Origin: Siculibacillus lacustris
GTDB taxonomy: Bacteria; Pseudomonadota; Alphaproteobacteria; Rhizobiales; Ancalomicrobiaceae
DNA: 64,000 nucleotides
Assembly (NCBI RefSeq): GCF_004328075.1
Contig: NZ_SJFN01000012.1
Coordinates: forward strand, 37,884 to 101,883
Direction: 5' to 3'
Shown here: positions 8,294 to 17,701 of the stretch, piece by piece
Position numbering within the stretch: position 1 is the stretch's first letter
Layout of the letters: each line of letters opens with the position of its first letter
Program-made: the position numbers and the translations under genes
The notes under the pieces: model-generated
Seen by the model: only the letters and a program-made list of their open reading frames with translations
Databases searched by the model: none
Told to the model about the DNA's origin: nothing

Positions 8294-9880
8294 TCAGGCG
8301 ACGGTGAAGGTGCCCATCATGCCGCCGTCCTCGTGTTCGAGGAGGTGGCAATGATAGACGAAGGGCGCGGCCTGATCGGCGCGACTAGCGAAGGTCACCA
8401 GCAGTTCGGCGCTGTTTTCGACCAGCACCGTGTCCTTGGCGCCGGTGTTCCAGGCCTTGGGGCGGCCGCCGTCCTCGCCGAGGACGCGGAAGTGGGCGCC
8501 GTGGACGTGGAACGGGTGGGCCATCTCCGGCGAGACGATTTCCCAGACCTCGACGGCGCCGAAATCGACCTTTTCGTCGATGCGGCCGGGATCGAAGACT
8601 TGGCCGTTGATGGTGACGCGCGGCGCCACCGGGGCGAGCGGGGCGATCGAGCGGGCGACCGGCGCGCCGGAAATCATCGCGGCGTGGTCCATGCCGGCAT
8701 GAACCATCGCCGCATGGGGGTCGACGCCGGGTTCGACCCGCAGTTCGAACCGCCGCCGCTTGAGGCCGGCGGTGGTGCGCGGCAGGGCGGGCAGGGCGGC
8801 GAGCGTGGCGGGGACCGTGTGGTGCGGGGCGGCGTCGGCGACCGCGTCGAAGGCGACGAGGCGGGCCGGCGCGGCGAGCACGTCGGGGACCGTCATGATC
8901 CGCGCGCCGGAGCGATGTTCGTGGTCGTCGGGACCGGTCATCAGAGCGGTGCCACCCTCGGCGAAGTCGACCAGAATCTCCGCCCGCTCACCCGGCGCCA
9001 GCGCCATGTAGGTGAGATCGACGGGGGCCCCGAGCAGGCCGGCATCGGTGGCGATCAGGCGGAAGGTGCGCTGGTCTTCGAGGAACAGGCGGAAGGTGCG
9101 CGAGCCGGAGGCGTTGACGAGGCGCAGGCGGACGAGGCGCTGCGGCACGCGGGCGACGGCGTCGGCGATGCCGTTGACGATCATCGTGGCGCCGTGGAAA
9201 CCGTGTTCGAGGACGGCGGTGGTTTTCTCATAGAGGGGGCGGCCGTCGGGGTCGAAGGTACGGTCCTGGAGGACCAGCGGCAGGTCGTCGACGCCCCAGG
9301 TCGCGGGCAGGGCGCGGGCGACGGCGTCGTTGGGGTCTTCGACCAGGAGCAGGCCGGCGAGCCCGTCGTGGACGTCCTCGGCGGTGCGGCCGTGGACATG
9401 GGCGTGGTACCACAGGGTTGCCGCCGGTTGGTCGACCGCGAGGCGGGCGGTCCAATCGCCGCCCGGCGCGACACCGCCGTGGCTGCCACCGTCGAAGCGG
9501 CCTTCGACCAACAATCCGTGCCAGTGGACGTTGGTCGGCCGATCGAGGCGGTTGACCAGACGCACCTTGGGCGCGGTGCCGCGGCGCAGGCGCAGGGCGG
9601 GGCCCATGTAGGTGCCGCCGTAGCCGATCACGGCGACCGGCTTGTCCTTCAGGAAGGCATGGGTGGCCGGCTCGGCGACGAGATCGAAGGTGTCGCCGTC
9701 GCGCAGATCGATCAGCTTGGGATAGGTCAGCGGCGTGCCGGCGACCGTAGGGGCGGCCTTGCGGGCCGGCTCGTGCTTCTTCCGCTTGGCCGCGAAGGCC
9801 GGCGCGGCGAGGCCGCCGAGCCCGATGGCCGTGGCCAGGAGCAGGGTACGGCGGGAGAGACGAGTCGACGGTTCGTTCAT
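8294..9880 (-). CDS. Tat-exported multicopper oxidase (CueO/FtsP-like)
   Basis: A 528-residue periplasmic laccase-like oxidase. The N-terminus has a twin-arginine signal (SRRTLLLATAIGLGG, residues about 9-31). All four copper-binding motifs are present: HWHG, YHAHVHG, HPFHVHG and the C-terminal HCHLLEHEDGGMMG, which gives the type 1, 2 and 3 sites. A His/Met-rich segment (HAAMVHAGMDHAAMISG) sits before the third cupredoxin domain, reminiscent of the substrate-copper region of CueO. Copper tolerance or another periplasmic oxidation are both possible. The start at 9880 fits the Tat signal; the longer open frame upstream is a shadow. Confidence 0.88.
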   Translation of the reverse strand: MNEPSTRLSRRTLLLATAIGLGGLAAPAFAAKRKKHEPARKAAPTVAGTPLTYPKLIDLRDGDTFDLVAEPATHAFLKDKPVAVIGYGGTYMGPALRLRRGTAPKVRLVNRLDRPTNVHWHGLLVEGRFDGGSHGGVAPGGDWTARLAVDQPAATLWYHAHVHGRTAEDVHDGLAGLLLVEDPNDAVARALPATWGVDDLPLVLQDRTFDPDGRPLYEKTTAVLEHGFHGATMIVNGIADAVARVPQRLVRLRLVNASGSRTFRLFLEDQRTFRLIATDAGLLGAPVDLTYMALAPGERAEILVDFAEGGTALMTGPDDHEHRSGARIMTVPDVLAAPARLVAFDAVADAAPHHTVPATLAALPALPRTTAGLKRRRFELRVEPGVDPHAAMVHAGMDHAAMISGAPVARSIAPLAPVAPRVTINGQVFDPGRIDEKVDFGAVEVWEIVSPEMAHPFHVHGAHFRVLGEDGGRPKAWNTGAKDTVLVENSAELLVTFASRADQAAPFVYHCHLLEHEDGGMMGTFTVA

Positions 9881-10029
9881 GTATCGCGGTTCCGGACGGG
9901 TGCTGCGGGCCGAATCGATGGGCGCCGCGGGATGGGGCACGCGGGCGAGCCCGCGTTGCATCGGCTGCCGATGGGGCGATTTCGAGGCGGGGCCCCAACC
10001 GTCTCGCGGGACGGGTCGGGCGCGCCCGT

Positions 10030-11379
10030 TCAGAAGTAGCGCAGCCAGATGTAGAGATGACTGATGGCGATGCTGACGATCATCAGCGGCAGACCGAACT
10101 TCAGGTAACGCAGGAAGGTGATCATGTAGCCCTGCTTGGCGGCGATACCGGCGACCACCAGATTGGCACTGGCGCCGATCAGCGTGCCGTTGCCCCCGAG
10201 ACAGGCGCCGGCCGACAGCGACCACCACAGGACCTCGGTGTGTTCGGGCGTGCCGAGCTGCGGCGCCATCGCCTGGAGCAGCGGAATCATCGTCGCGACA
10301 TAGGGGATGTTGTCGATGATCGCCGACAGGAAGGCGCTGCCCCACAGCACCGCCATGGTGGTGGCGAGCAGGTTGCCGCCGGTCGCCTCGAGCAGGCGAT
10401 GGGCGAGGGCGTCGATCAACCCGACCTTGACCAGCCCGTGGACCACCACGAACAGGCCGACGAAGAACAGCAGCGTCACCCATTCGGCCTCGGCGACGGC
10501 GCTCTGGACCTTGTGGTGTTGCTCCTCGCTGGTGTGGCTCCAGGTCTCGAGCAGCAGCAGCAGCACGGCACCGGCCATGGCGATGCTCGCCACCTCGAGA
10601 CCGGTGGCGTGGTGGAGAGCGAAACCGGCGATCACCACCGCCAGCACGCCGAGGCAGTTGACCAGCAGGCGGCGGTCCTGGAGCGCGTCGGCGGGATGCA
10701 TGGCCATCACCGCGGCGCGGGCCTCGGGCGTGGCGACCAGGTCCCTGCGCCAGACCAGCACCAGGAGGCCGACGGTCACCACATGGATGACGGTGATGAC
10801 CGGGGTCAGGTGCCAGATGAAGGCATTGAAGCCGAGGCCGGTGGCCGAACCGATCATGATGTTGGGCGGGTCGCCGACCAGCGTCGCGGTGCCGCCGATG
10901 TTGGAGGCGAAGATCGCGCCGATCAGATAGGGCCAAGGGTCGATCTTCAACATCGAGGTCAGCGACAGGGTCACCGGGGCGATCAGCAGGACGGTGGTGA
11001 CGTTGTCGAGGAAGGCCGAGCAGACCGCGGTGATCGTCGACAGCATGATCAGCAGGGCGATCGGCTCGGCGGCGACCAGTTGCGCCGCCTTCAGCGCCAT
11101 GTACTGGAAGAGCCCGGTCTCCTTGGTGACGGTGACGATCACCATCATGCCGAGCAGCAGGCCGATGGTGTTGAAGTCGATCGCCGCGACGGCTTCGGAT
11201 TGGGACAGGAGGCCGGTCAGCACCAGGACGCCGGCGCCGGCCAGAGCGACCAGGGCGCGATTGACGCGTTCGGTGAGGATCACGGCGTAGGTCACCAGAA
11301 ACACGCCGGTGGCCACGGGCAGAACGGGCAGTCCGAGCACGGTGGCAGCGGTCACGGCGTCGGCAGGCGAAGCGATCAT
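10030..11379 (-). CDS. ArsB/NhaD-family ion transporter
   Basis: A 449-residue inner-membrane protein with about 11-12 hydrophobic helices, of the ArsB/NhaD (ion transporter superfamily) type. Two inverted halves carry the characteristic FLDNVTTVLLIAPVTL and IIDNIPYVATMIPLL helices, plus GGTATLVGDPPN and GGNGTLIGASAN re-entrant loops. Family members exchange Na+ for H+ or export arsenite. No ars genes lie nearby, so Na+/H+ antiport is slightly favoured. The ATG at 11379 follows a GGGGGGA ribosome-binding site. Confidence 0.85.
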   Translation of the reverse strand: MIASPADAVTAATVLGLPVLPVATGVFLVTYAVILTERVNRALVALAGAGVLVLTGLLSQSEAVAAIDFNTIGLLLGMMVIVTVTKETGLFQYMALKAAQLVAAEPIALLIMLSTITAVCSAFLDNVTTVLLIAPVTLSLTSMLKIDPWPYLIGAIFASNIGGTATLVGDPPNIMIGSATGLGFNAFIWHLTPVITVIHVVTVGLLVLVWRRDLVATPEARAAVMAMHPADALQDRRLLVNCLGVLAVVIAGFALHHATGLEVASIAMAGAVLLLLLETWSHTSEEQHHKVQSAVAEAEWVTLLFFVGLFVVVHGLVKVGLIDALAHRLLEATGGNLLATTMAVLWGSAFLSAIIDNIPYVATMIPLLQAMAPQLGTPEHTEVLWWSLSAGACLGGNGTLIGASANLVVAGIAAKQGYMITFLRYLKFGLPLMIVSIAISHLYIWLRYF

Positions 11380-11530
11380 CGGCGGTCCCCCCGGTCCCGT
11401 CGCCCGATCGACACGTCCGGTTTCCGAACGGAGACCAGACTGCACGGCGAGCGGCCCGAGTCAGACTTCAATCGATACGAGAGGTCAAGTCCCGCCGATC
11501 GTCGCGCATCGCAGGGCCCCCGACGCAGAA

Positions 11531-11552
11531 GAGGCGGCCCGAAGGCCGCCTC
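11531..11552 (-). terminator. groESL terminator hairpin
   Basis: A perfect 9-bp stem (GAGGCGGCC / GGCCGCCTC) with a 4-base loop, which on the minus strand is TTCG, a stable tetraloop. It lies 27 bases after the groEL stop and is followed by TTCTG. Confidence 0.75.
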
Positions 11553-11578
11553 TCCATGTCTCTCTTTCCGATCTTCGA

Positions 11579-13556
<1,978 letters not shown>

Positions 13557-13728
13557 GGACTTCTCCTCGAGACTATCCGAAGGGGATGGCGGGGCCCCGA
13601 GGGGACCCGCGCCCGGCCTTCGGCGCGACCGCCGGCGACACGAAGCCGCCAGGGCCGGACGCGTCCGGTGCCGGTGACGCTCACTTGGGCGATCTCTCCG
13701 CGGTGATCAAGGGGGCGGCGTGAAAAAT

Positions 13729-13755
13729 CTGGCACTCGTCGACAGCGAGTGCCAA
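13729..13755 (-). promoter_or_regulatory. CIRCE operator (HrcA-binding) of groESL
   Basis: The inverted repeat TGGCACTC-N9-GAGTGCCA matches the CIRCE consensus (TTAGCACTC-N9-GAGTGCTAA) in 8 bp per arm, with A-to-G changes at the outer positions. HrcA binds CIRCE and represses groESL until heat stress. A loosely -35-like CTGACA (minus strand, about 13784-13789) lies upstream of it. Confidence 0.93.
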
Positions 13756-13909
13756 CAATGGTGAACAGGCCGCACGGGCCGGGCTGTCAGCAGTCTCCGG
13801 GATCGGCTGCCAAGCCCTTGAAAGGGAACCACAAAGGCGGCTCCGATCTTGCATGGGGAGTGGCGTCGGCGCGCGGGGCGTCGACCGTGCCCGAGAGGAG
13901 ATGTCACCC

Positions 13910-14191
13910 ATGCCGAATCGCGTGATCGACGACGCCTTCCGCCGTCAGCTCGACGGCTTCTCGCTCACCACCGCCCACATCCTTTATCGGATGCCCGATC
14001 GGCCGGTCTTTCTACAGAGTTTCCTGTGGCAGCACTACGACGTCGCGCCGGAGTTTCCCGAGCTGCGGCGCTTCCTGGAGTTCTGGGATCGGGAGATCGA
14101 GGGCCCGATCCACTCGGTCGAAGTTGCCCACGCCAAGCTGATCGGCCCGGCAGAATGGCGCCGGGTCGACGGGGTCCTGGTGCTGCATTGA
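13910..14191 (+). CDS. usg: Usg family protein
   Basis: A 93-residue protein of the Usg family, named after the gene upstream of trpF in Caulobacter. Family-defining stretches are LTTAHILYRMPDRPVFLQSF and FLWQHYDVAPEFPELRRFLEFWDREIEGP (residues about 17-61). The ATG at 13910 lies 10 bases after GAGAGGAG; an ATG at 13901 would be too close to that site. Biochemical role unknown. No trp gene is adjacent here. Confidence 0.85.
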   Translation: MPNRVIDDAFRRQLDGFSLTTAHILYRMPDRPVFLQSFLWQHYDVAPEFPELRRFLEFWDREIEGPIHSVEVAHAKLIGPAEWRRVDGVLVLH

Positions 14192-14252
14192 GCAGGCGTC
14201 CCGCCCGATCCGATGGCGCGCGCGATCGGATCGGCGCGGGGGCGACGGGCGA

Positions 14253-15002
14253 TCAGGATTCGCGCGGCCCGTAGGGCGGGCGCGGAATGTCCTGATGGGC
14301 CTTGCGCAGGGCCGCCGACCAGCGTTCGCGCAGGTCGTGGAAATAGGGCTCGCCCGCCTCGATGCGATGGCTGGCCTCGGCGCCGAGGCCGTCGCGACGG
14401 ACCACCGCGAAGTCGATCGGCATGCCGACCCCGAGATTGGAGCGCATGGTGCTGTCCATCGAGATCAGCCCGAGCTTCAGCGCGTCGTGCAGATCGTAGT
14501 CGTATTTGACGGCGCGATCGAGGATCGGCTTGCCGTATTTGTGCTCGCCGATCTGCAGATAGGGCGTGTCGGCGGTGGCCTCGATGAAGTTGCCGGCGGC
14601 ATAGACCATGAACAGGCGCAGGCGCCCGCCCTTGATCTGGCCGCCGAGCAGCATGGAGACGTCGAAGGTGAGGTTCTTCTTCTCCAGCATCGGGCCGTCG
14701 AGGCGGTAGACCTCGCGGATCGCCCGGCCGACCAGCTGCGCCGAGCGGAACATCGACGGCTGGTTCCAGATCGTGTCGGTCTCGCCGGTCTCGGGGTTCT
14801 CGATGCCTTCGGTGACCAGGGACACCACCGACTGGGAGATCGCCAGATTGCCGGCGGTGGCCAGCGTCAACACGCGGTCGCCGGGCTTTTCGAAGACGTT
14901 GAGCTTGCGGAAGGTGGCGATGTTGTCGAGCCCGGCGTTGGTGCGGGTGTCGGCGATCATCACCAGTCCGTCGCGGACCAGAATTCCCACACAATAGGTC
15001 AT
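14253..15002 (-). CDS. Anbu, proteasome-type peptidase (ancestral beta subunit)
   Basis: A 249-residue N-terminal-nucleophile hydrolase of the Anbu / HslV-like family. The protein starts MTYCVGILVRDGLVMIADTR; removal of Met would expose Thr as the catalytic nucleophile. The Lys in FRKLNVF and the Asp of ADTRTNAG complete the expected site. Anbu oligomerises into an open helical ring. It belongs with the three upstream minus-strand genes (transglutaminase-like, alpha-E, ATP-grasp), the set known to travel with Anbu and suggested to make and cut a small peptide or peptide tag. The ATG at 15002 is preceded by GGGGGGAA. A plus-strand small gene separates it from the other three, so it may be transcribed on its own. 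Confidence 0.9.
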   Translation of the reverse strand: MTYCVGILVRDGLVMIADTRTNAGLDNIATFRKLNVFEKPGDRVLTLATAGNLAISQSVVSLVTEGIENPETGETDTIWNQPSMFRSAQLVGRAIREVYRLDGPMLEKKNLTFDVSMLLGGQIKGGRLRLFMVYAAGNFIEATADTPYLQIGEHKYGKPILDRAVKYDYDLHDALKLGLISMDSTMRSNLGVGMPIDFAVVRRDGLGAEASHRIEAGEPYFHDLRERWSAALRKAHQDIPRPPYGPRES

Positions 15003-15163
15003 CGTTCCCCCCGGAACACGGCCGACCGCCGAGCATGGGCCCGACCCGGACCGGCCGGCCCTCGTTTCTCGCCGGACCATAGGGATGCGGCGGGCGGCAT
15101 GCAACCGCGGGCCTCCGCGACCGCATCCGACGGCCCTCGGGGCGCTCGCGCGGCGGCGACGGT

Positions 15164-15250
15164 GTGCAGGCGGTGCGTTTCAAAGGTCCCGGCGCCGCGA
15201 TGACGGTGCCGGCGGCGGATCGGCGTGGCGTCGAAGGCGTCGGCGGACCG
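15164..15250 (-). pseudogene. Relic of a second transglutaminase-like gene (C-terminus only)
   Basis: Read on the minus strand from 15250, one frame gives SADAFDATPIRRRHRHRGAG then TFETHRLHT. This lines up with the C-terminal end of the intact transglutaminase-like protein (LDALDATPIRGVRSHRGAET then CETRITL), sharing DATPIR, HRGA and ET at the same spacing. The rest of the gene is absent. It suggests the set once had two transglutaminase genes in tandem and lost most of one. Short, so chance or repeat-driven similarity cannot be fully excluded. Confidence 0.5.
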
Positions 15251-15283
15251 GACGACGGTCGCGCGGCCGCGCCCGTCGTCCGG
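15248..15283. repeat. 36-bp near-perfect palindrome
   Basis: CCGGACGACGG at 15248 is mirrored by CCGTCGTCCGG ending at 15283, and the centre GCGCGGCCGCGC is itself a palindrome, with only two unpaired bases (TC). It can form a very stable hairpin in either strand. It sits in the divergent gap upstream of Anbu, right at the 5' border of the transglutaminase relic. Confidence 0.75.
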
Positions 15284-15567
15284 TTGCCGGCGGAGGAGCC
15301 GAATCCCGGCGAAATCGGCCGGTGGTAGCCCTTTCCCCTGGGTAGATTCCGATTCTCCCGCGTCTGCGGGCGACAGCCTATGGATGTCGGGTCGGGGCTT
15401 CGCCCGCGTGCGACGGGGCGACGACTCGGTATGGGTTCGACCGATCGCTTCGGATCGAAGCCACAGGGAAACTCGCGGAACCCGTCGCGTCGATCGGACG
15501 TTTCGGCCCGATCGGACCGGGCTCCAGGAACAGGCGCGTCGAACGGCGCGAACCCGGAGGCATCAAA

Positions 15568-15747
15568 ATGGAATATCGAATCGCGCGGATAGAATTCGAA
15601 GACCAGGGTGATCGGTCGGACTTCCTGGTGGCCCGTCTCAACGAATTTGCCAAGGACGGCTGGCGGGTCGCGAGCATCGACCTCACGCCGCATCCGTCGT
15701 TCTCGGCGAAGAGCCTTCCCGTCTTGCTCGAGCGGACGCCGAAGTGA
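15568..15747 (+). CDS. Small DUF4177-like protein
   Basis: A 59-residue protein beginning MEYRIARIEFEDQGD. The later stretch LNEFAKDGWRVASIDLTPHP resembles the DUF4177 pattern (…LNxxgxxGWxvvs…). It has a good GGAGG site 7 bases before ATG and a hairpin after its stop. It lies on the plus strand, opposite to the Anbu set on both sides. Function unknown; real coding is supported by the ribosome-binding site, codon usage and family-like pattern. Confidence 0.6.
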   Translation: MEYRIARIEFEDQGDRSDFLVARLNEFAKDGWRVASIDLTPHPSFSAKSLPVLLERTPK

Positions 15748-15771
15748 TCCCGGACGCATGAAACTCGGGGC

Positions 15772-15800
15772 CCGGACGCCGAACGAAATCGGCGTTCCGG
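15772..15800. terminator. Hairpin between converging genes
   Basis: CCGG-ACGCCGA, a 6-base loop (ACGAAA), then TCGGCGT-T-CCGG forms an 11-bp stem with one bulge, followed by TCCTCTC. It lies 24 bases after the DUF4177-like stop and 24 bases beyond the transglutaminase stop on the other strand, so it could serve both. Confidence 0.6.
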
Positions 15801-15824
15801 TCCTCTCGCCGTTTCGGCGCCTGC

Positions 15825-16637
15825 TCAGACGGCGGCGATCTCGCGCAGGGTGATGCGGGTTTCGCAGGTCTCGGCGCCGCGATGGCTGCGCACGCCGCGA
15901 ATCGGCGTGGCGTCGAGGGCGTCGAGGCCGACCGCGAGGCGGACCCAGGCATCGGTCGGGCAGCTGTTCTCGACGGCGTCGAAACCGACCCAGCCGAGGC
16001 CGGGGCCGAGATGGGCCTCGATCCACAGATGCGGGGCGCCGGCGACCGTCTCGTCGCCGCGGTAGACGTAGCCGACGACCACCCGGGTGGCGATGTCGAG
16101 GGCACGGGCCGCGGCCGCGAACAGATGGGCGAGGTCGCGGGCGGTGGCGCTGCCGGCCGCGAGGGTCTCGGCGGGACGGCGCTCCGGCGCTTCGGGATCG
16201 ATGGCGATGCGCTCGTGCAGCGCGCCCATCAGGGCATGGAGTTCGGCGATCCGGTCGGGGCCGGCCGACACCGCGGTGTCGAAGGCGAAGTCGCGCACCG
16301 GGGTCTCGATCGCGGTGCGGTCGGTGCAGCGGCCATAGGCCGACAACGGCAGGCGATCGCGGGTGTGGCGCAGCACGCCCGAGGTGTCGAGGGTGGCGAC
16401 GCGGCCGGAGGCGACGATCGACAGTTCGTCGATCGGGCCGTCGATCGAGAAGGTGTGGGTGAGATTGCCGAAGGCGTCCTCGACCGGCACCAGCCGGCAG
16501 TCCTGCGACACGTCGATGCGCCAGCTCTGGACGAGCTGGGCGTCGGTGTTGCGCGGCGTCAGGCGCAGCGTCTGGATGGCGCGGGTGGCCGGATGCTCGA
16601 AGCGGTAGACCGTTTCGTGGATGATGGCGAAACGCAT
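15825..16637 (-). CDS. Transglutaminase-like protein of the Anbu set, catalytic Cys missing
   Basis: A 270-residue cytoplasmic protein: an N-terminal beta domain (MRFAIIHETVYRFEHPATRAIQTLRLTPR, the Bact_transglu_N type) and a transglutaminase core. Active relatives read G-V-C-Q-D-x-A-H around the nucleophile; here residues 164-171 read ATARDLAH, so Ala166 replaces Cys. The other triad members, His203 (PHLWIEAH) and Asp220 (GWVGFDA), remain. It is therefore probably not a working cysteine peptidase, though it may still bind its substrate. It lies 72 bases behind the alpha-E gene in the Anbu operon. Confidence 0.85.
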   Translation of the reverse strand: MRFAIIHETVYRFEHPATRAIQTLRLTPRNTDAQLVQSWRIDVSQDCRLVPVEDAFGNLTHTFSIDGPIDELSIVASGRVATLDTSGVLRHTRDRLPLSAYGRCTDRTAIETPVRDFAFDTAVSAGPDRIAELHALMGALHERIAIDPEAPERRPAETLAAGSATARDLAHLFAAAARALDIATRVVVGYVYRGDETVAGAPHLWIEAHLGPGLGWVGFDAVENSCPTDAWVRLAVGLDALDATPIRGVRSHRGAETCETRITLREIAAV

Positions 16638-16709
16638 GGGGCGGTCTCGTGTGGGCTGTGCCGAAGTCGGGGGAGGCGCCGTCGCCGGCGGAGCGGGCCC
16701 GGTCGAGCG

Positions 16710-17654
16710 TCAGAGCAGATACTGATCGGTGATCAGGCTGGTCAGGCGGATGTTCTCCTCGACGAAGGTGCTCAGGAACTCGTGCAGGCCGCCGGCGATC
16801 ACCGTGTCGATGTCGGTCGACTCGAGATTGGTGAAGGCGGTGCGGGCGGCGCGCTGGGCGGCGCCCTGGCGGCCGTAGATCTGAGCGATCTGGTCGAGAT
16901 AGCGGGTCAGGTTCTCGTAGCACGAGGCCAGCGAGCGCGGCATCTGCGGATTGAGGATCATCAGGTCGGCGACCAGCCAGGGCTTGAGGCTCTGGCGGTA
17001 GACCCAGTGATAGGAGGTCTGGGCGGAGACGGCGCGCAGGATCGCCGACCACTGGAAGTAGTCGAGGCTGCCGCCGACCGCCGCTTCGGGGGGCAGCAGC
17101 ACGTGATACTTGACGTCGAGCAGGCGGGCGGTGGCGTCGGCGCGCTCGATGTAGACGCCGAGGCGCGAGAACCAATAGGCGTCGTTGCGGAGCATGGTGC
17201 GGTAGGCCGAGCCGTCGAAGGCCAGCGAGGTGCGCTTGACGAAGCGCAGGAAGTCGGAGAGCCGGCCGAGGTCGAGCTCGCCGAGGCCATAGCCCTTGAG
17301 TTCGAGCCAGGCGGTGTTGATCGTCTCCCACATCTCGGCGGTCAGCGCGGTGCGCACCGCGCGGGCGTTGAAGCGGGCGATCTCCAGGCAGTTCTTGATC
17401 GACGAGGGATTGGCCGGCGAGAAGGCGAGGAAGTCGACGGCGCTCTCGGCGGTCGCCTCTTCGCCGTAGACCTCGGTGAACAGCTCAAGGCAGCCGGTGG
17501 CGGCCAGCGCCGATTCCCATTCGTTGCCGGTGGCGCCGTAGCTGCTCGGCAGGGCGGCCAAGCGGTGGGCGGCGTCGATGATCCGGGCGGTGTTCTCGGC
17601 GCGCTCGACGTAGCGAGAGAGCCAGAACAGACTGTCGGCGGTGCGGCTGAGCAT
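16710..17654 (-). CDS. Alpha-E domain protein (DUF403)
   Basis: A 314-residue all-helical protein of the alpha-E family, opening MLSRTADSLFWLSRYVERAEN, the family signature. The second conserved block is FSRLGVYIERADATARLLDVKY. The family is nearly always encoded beside a circularly permuted ATP-grasp protein and a transglutaminase, and is thought to be part of a peptide-synthesis or tagging system; its biochemical activity is not established. The start at 17654 leaves 47 bases to the ATP-grasp gene upstream. Confidence 0.92.
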   Translation of the reverse strand: MLSRTADSLFWLSRYVERAENTARIIDAAHRLAALPSSYGATGNEWESALAATGCLELFTEVYGEEATAESAVDFLAFSPANPSSIKNCLEIARFNARAVRTALTAEMWETINTAWLELKGYGLGELDLGRLSDFLRFVKRTSLAFDGSAYRTMLRNDAYWFSRLGVYIERADATARLLDVKYHVLLPPEAAVGGSLDYFQWSAILRAVSAQTSYHWVYRQSLKPWLVADLMILNPQMPRSLASCYENLTRYLDQIAQIYGRQGAAQRAARTAFTNLESTDIDTVIAGGLHEFLSTFVEENIRLTSLITDQYLL

Positions 17655-17701
17655 GGGCGTCGTCCTGGGATGGCGCGGGCGGGCGCGCTCCGTCGTGGAT
17701 A

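Larger units (their letters stand above)
15003..15567. other. Gap between Anbu and the DUF4177-like gene
   Basis: This 565-base stretch holds a decayed transglutaminase-type C-terminus and a 36-bp palindrome, both listed separately. The remainder (about 15290-15560) shows no supported gene and must contain the promoter of the plus-strand small gene. Confidence 0.5.

Noticed and set aside
14035-17331. A 1098-codon minus-strand frame spanning several genes
   Set aside because: It crosses Anbu, a gap with a relic, the transglutaminase gene and the alpha-E gene out of frame; the true genes in other frames have clear family motifs.
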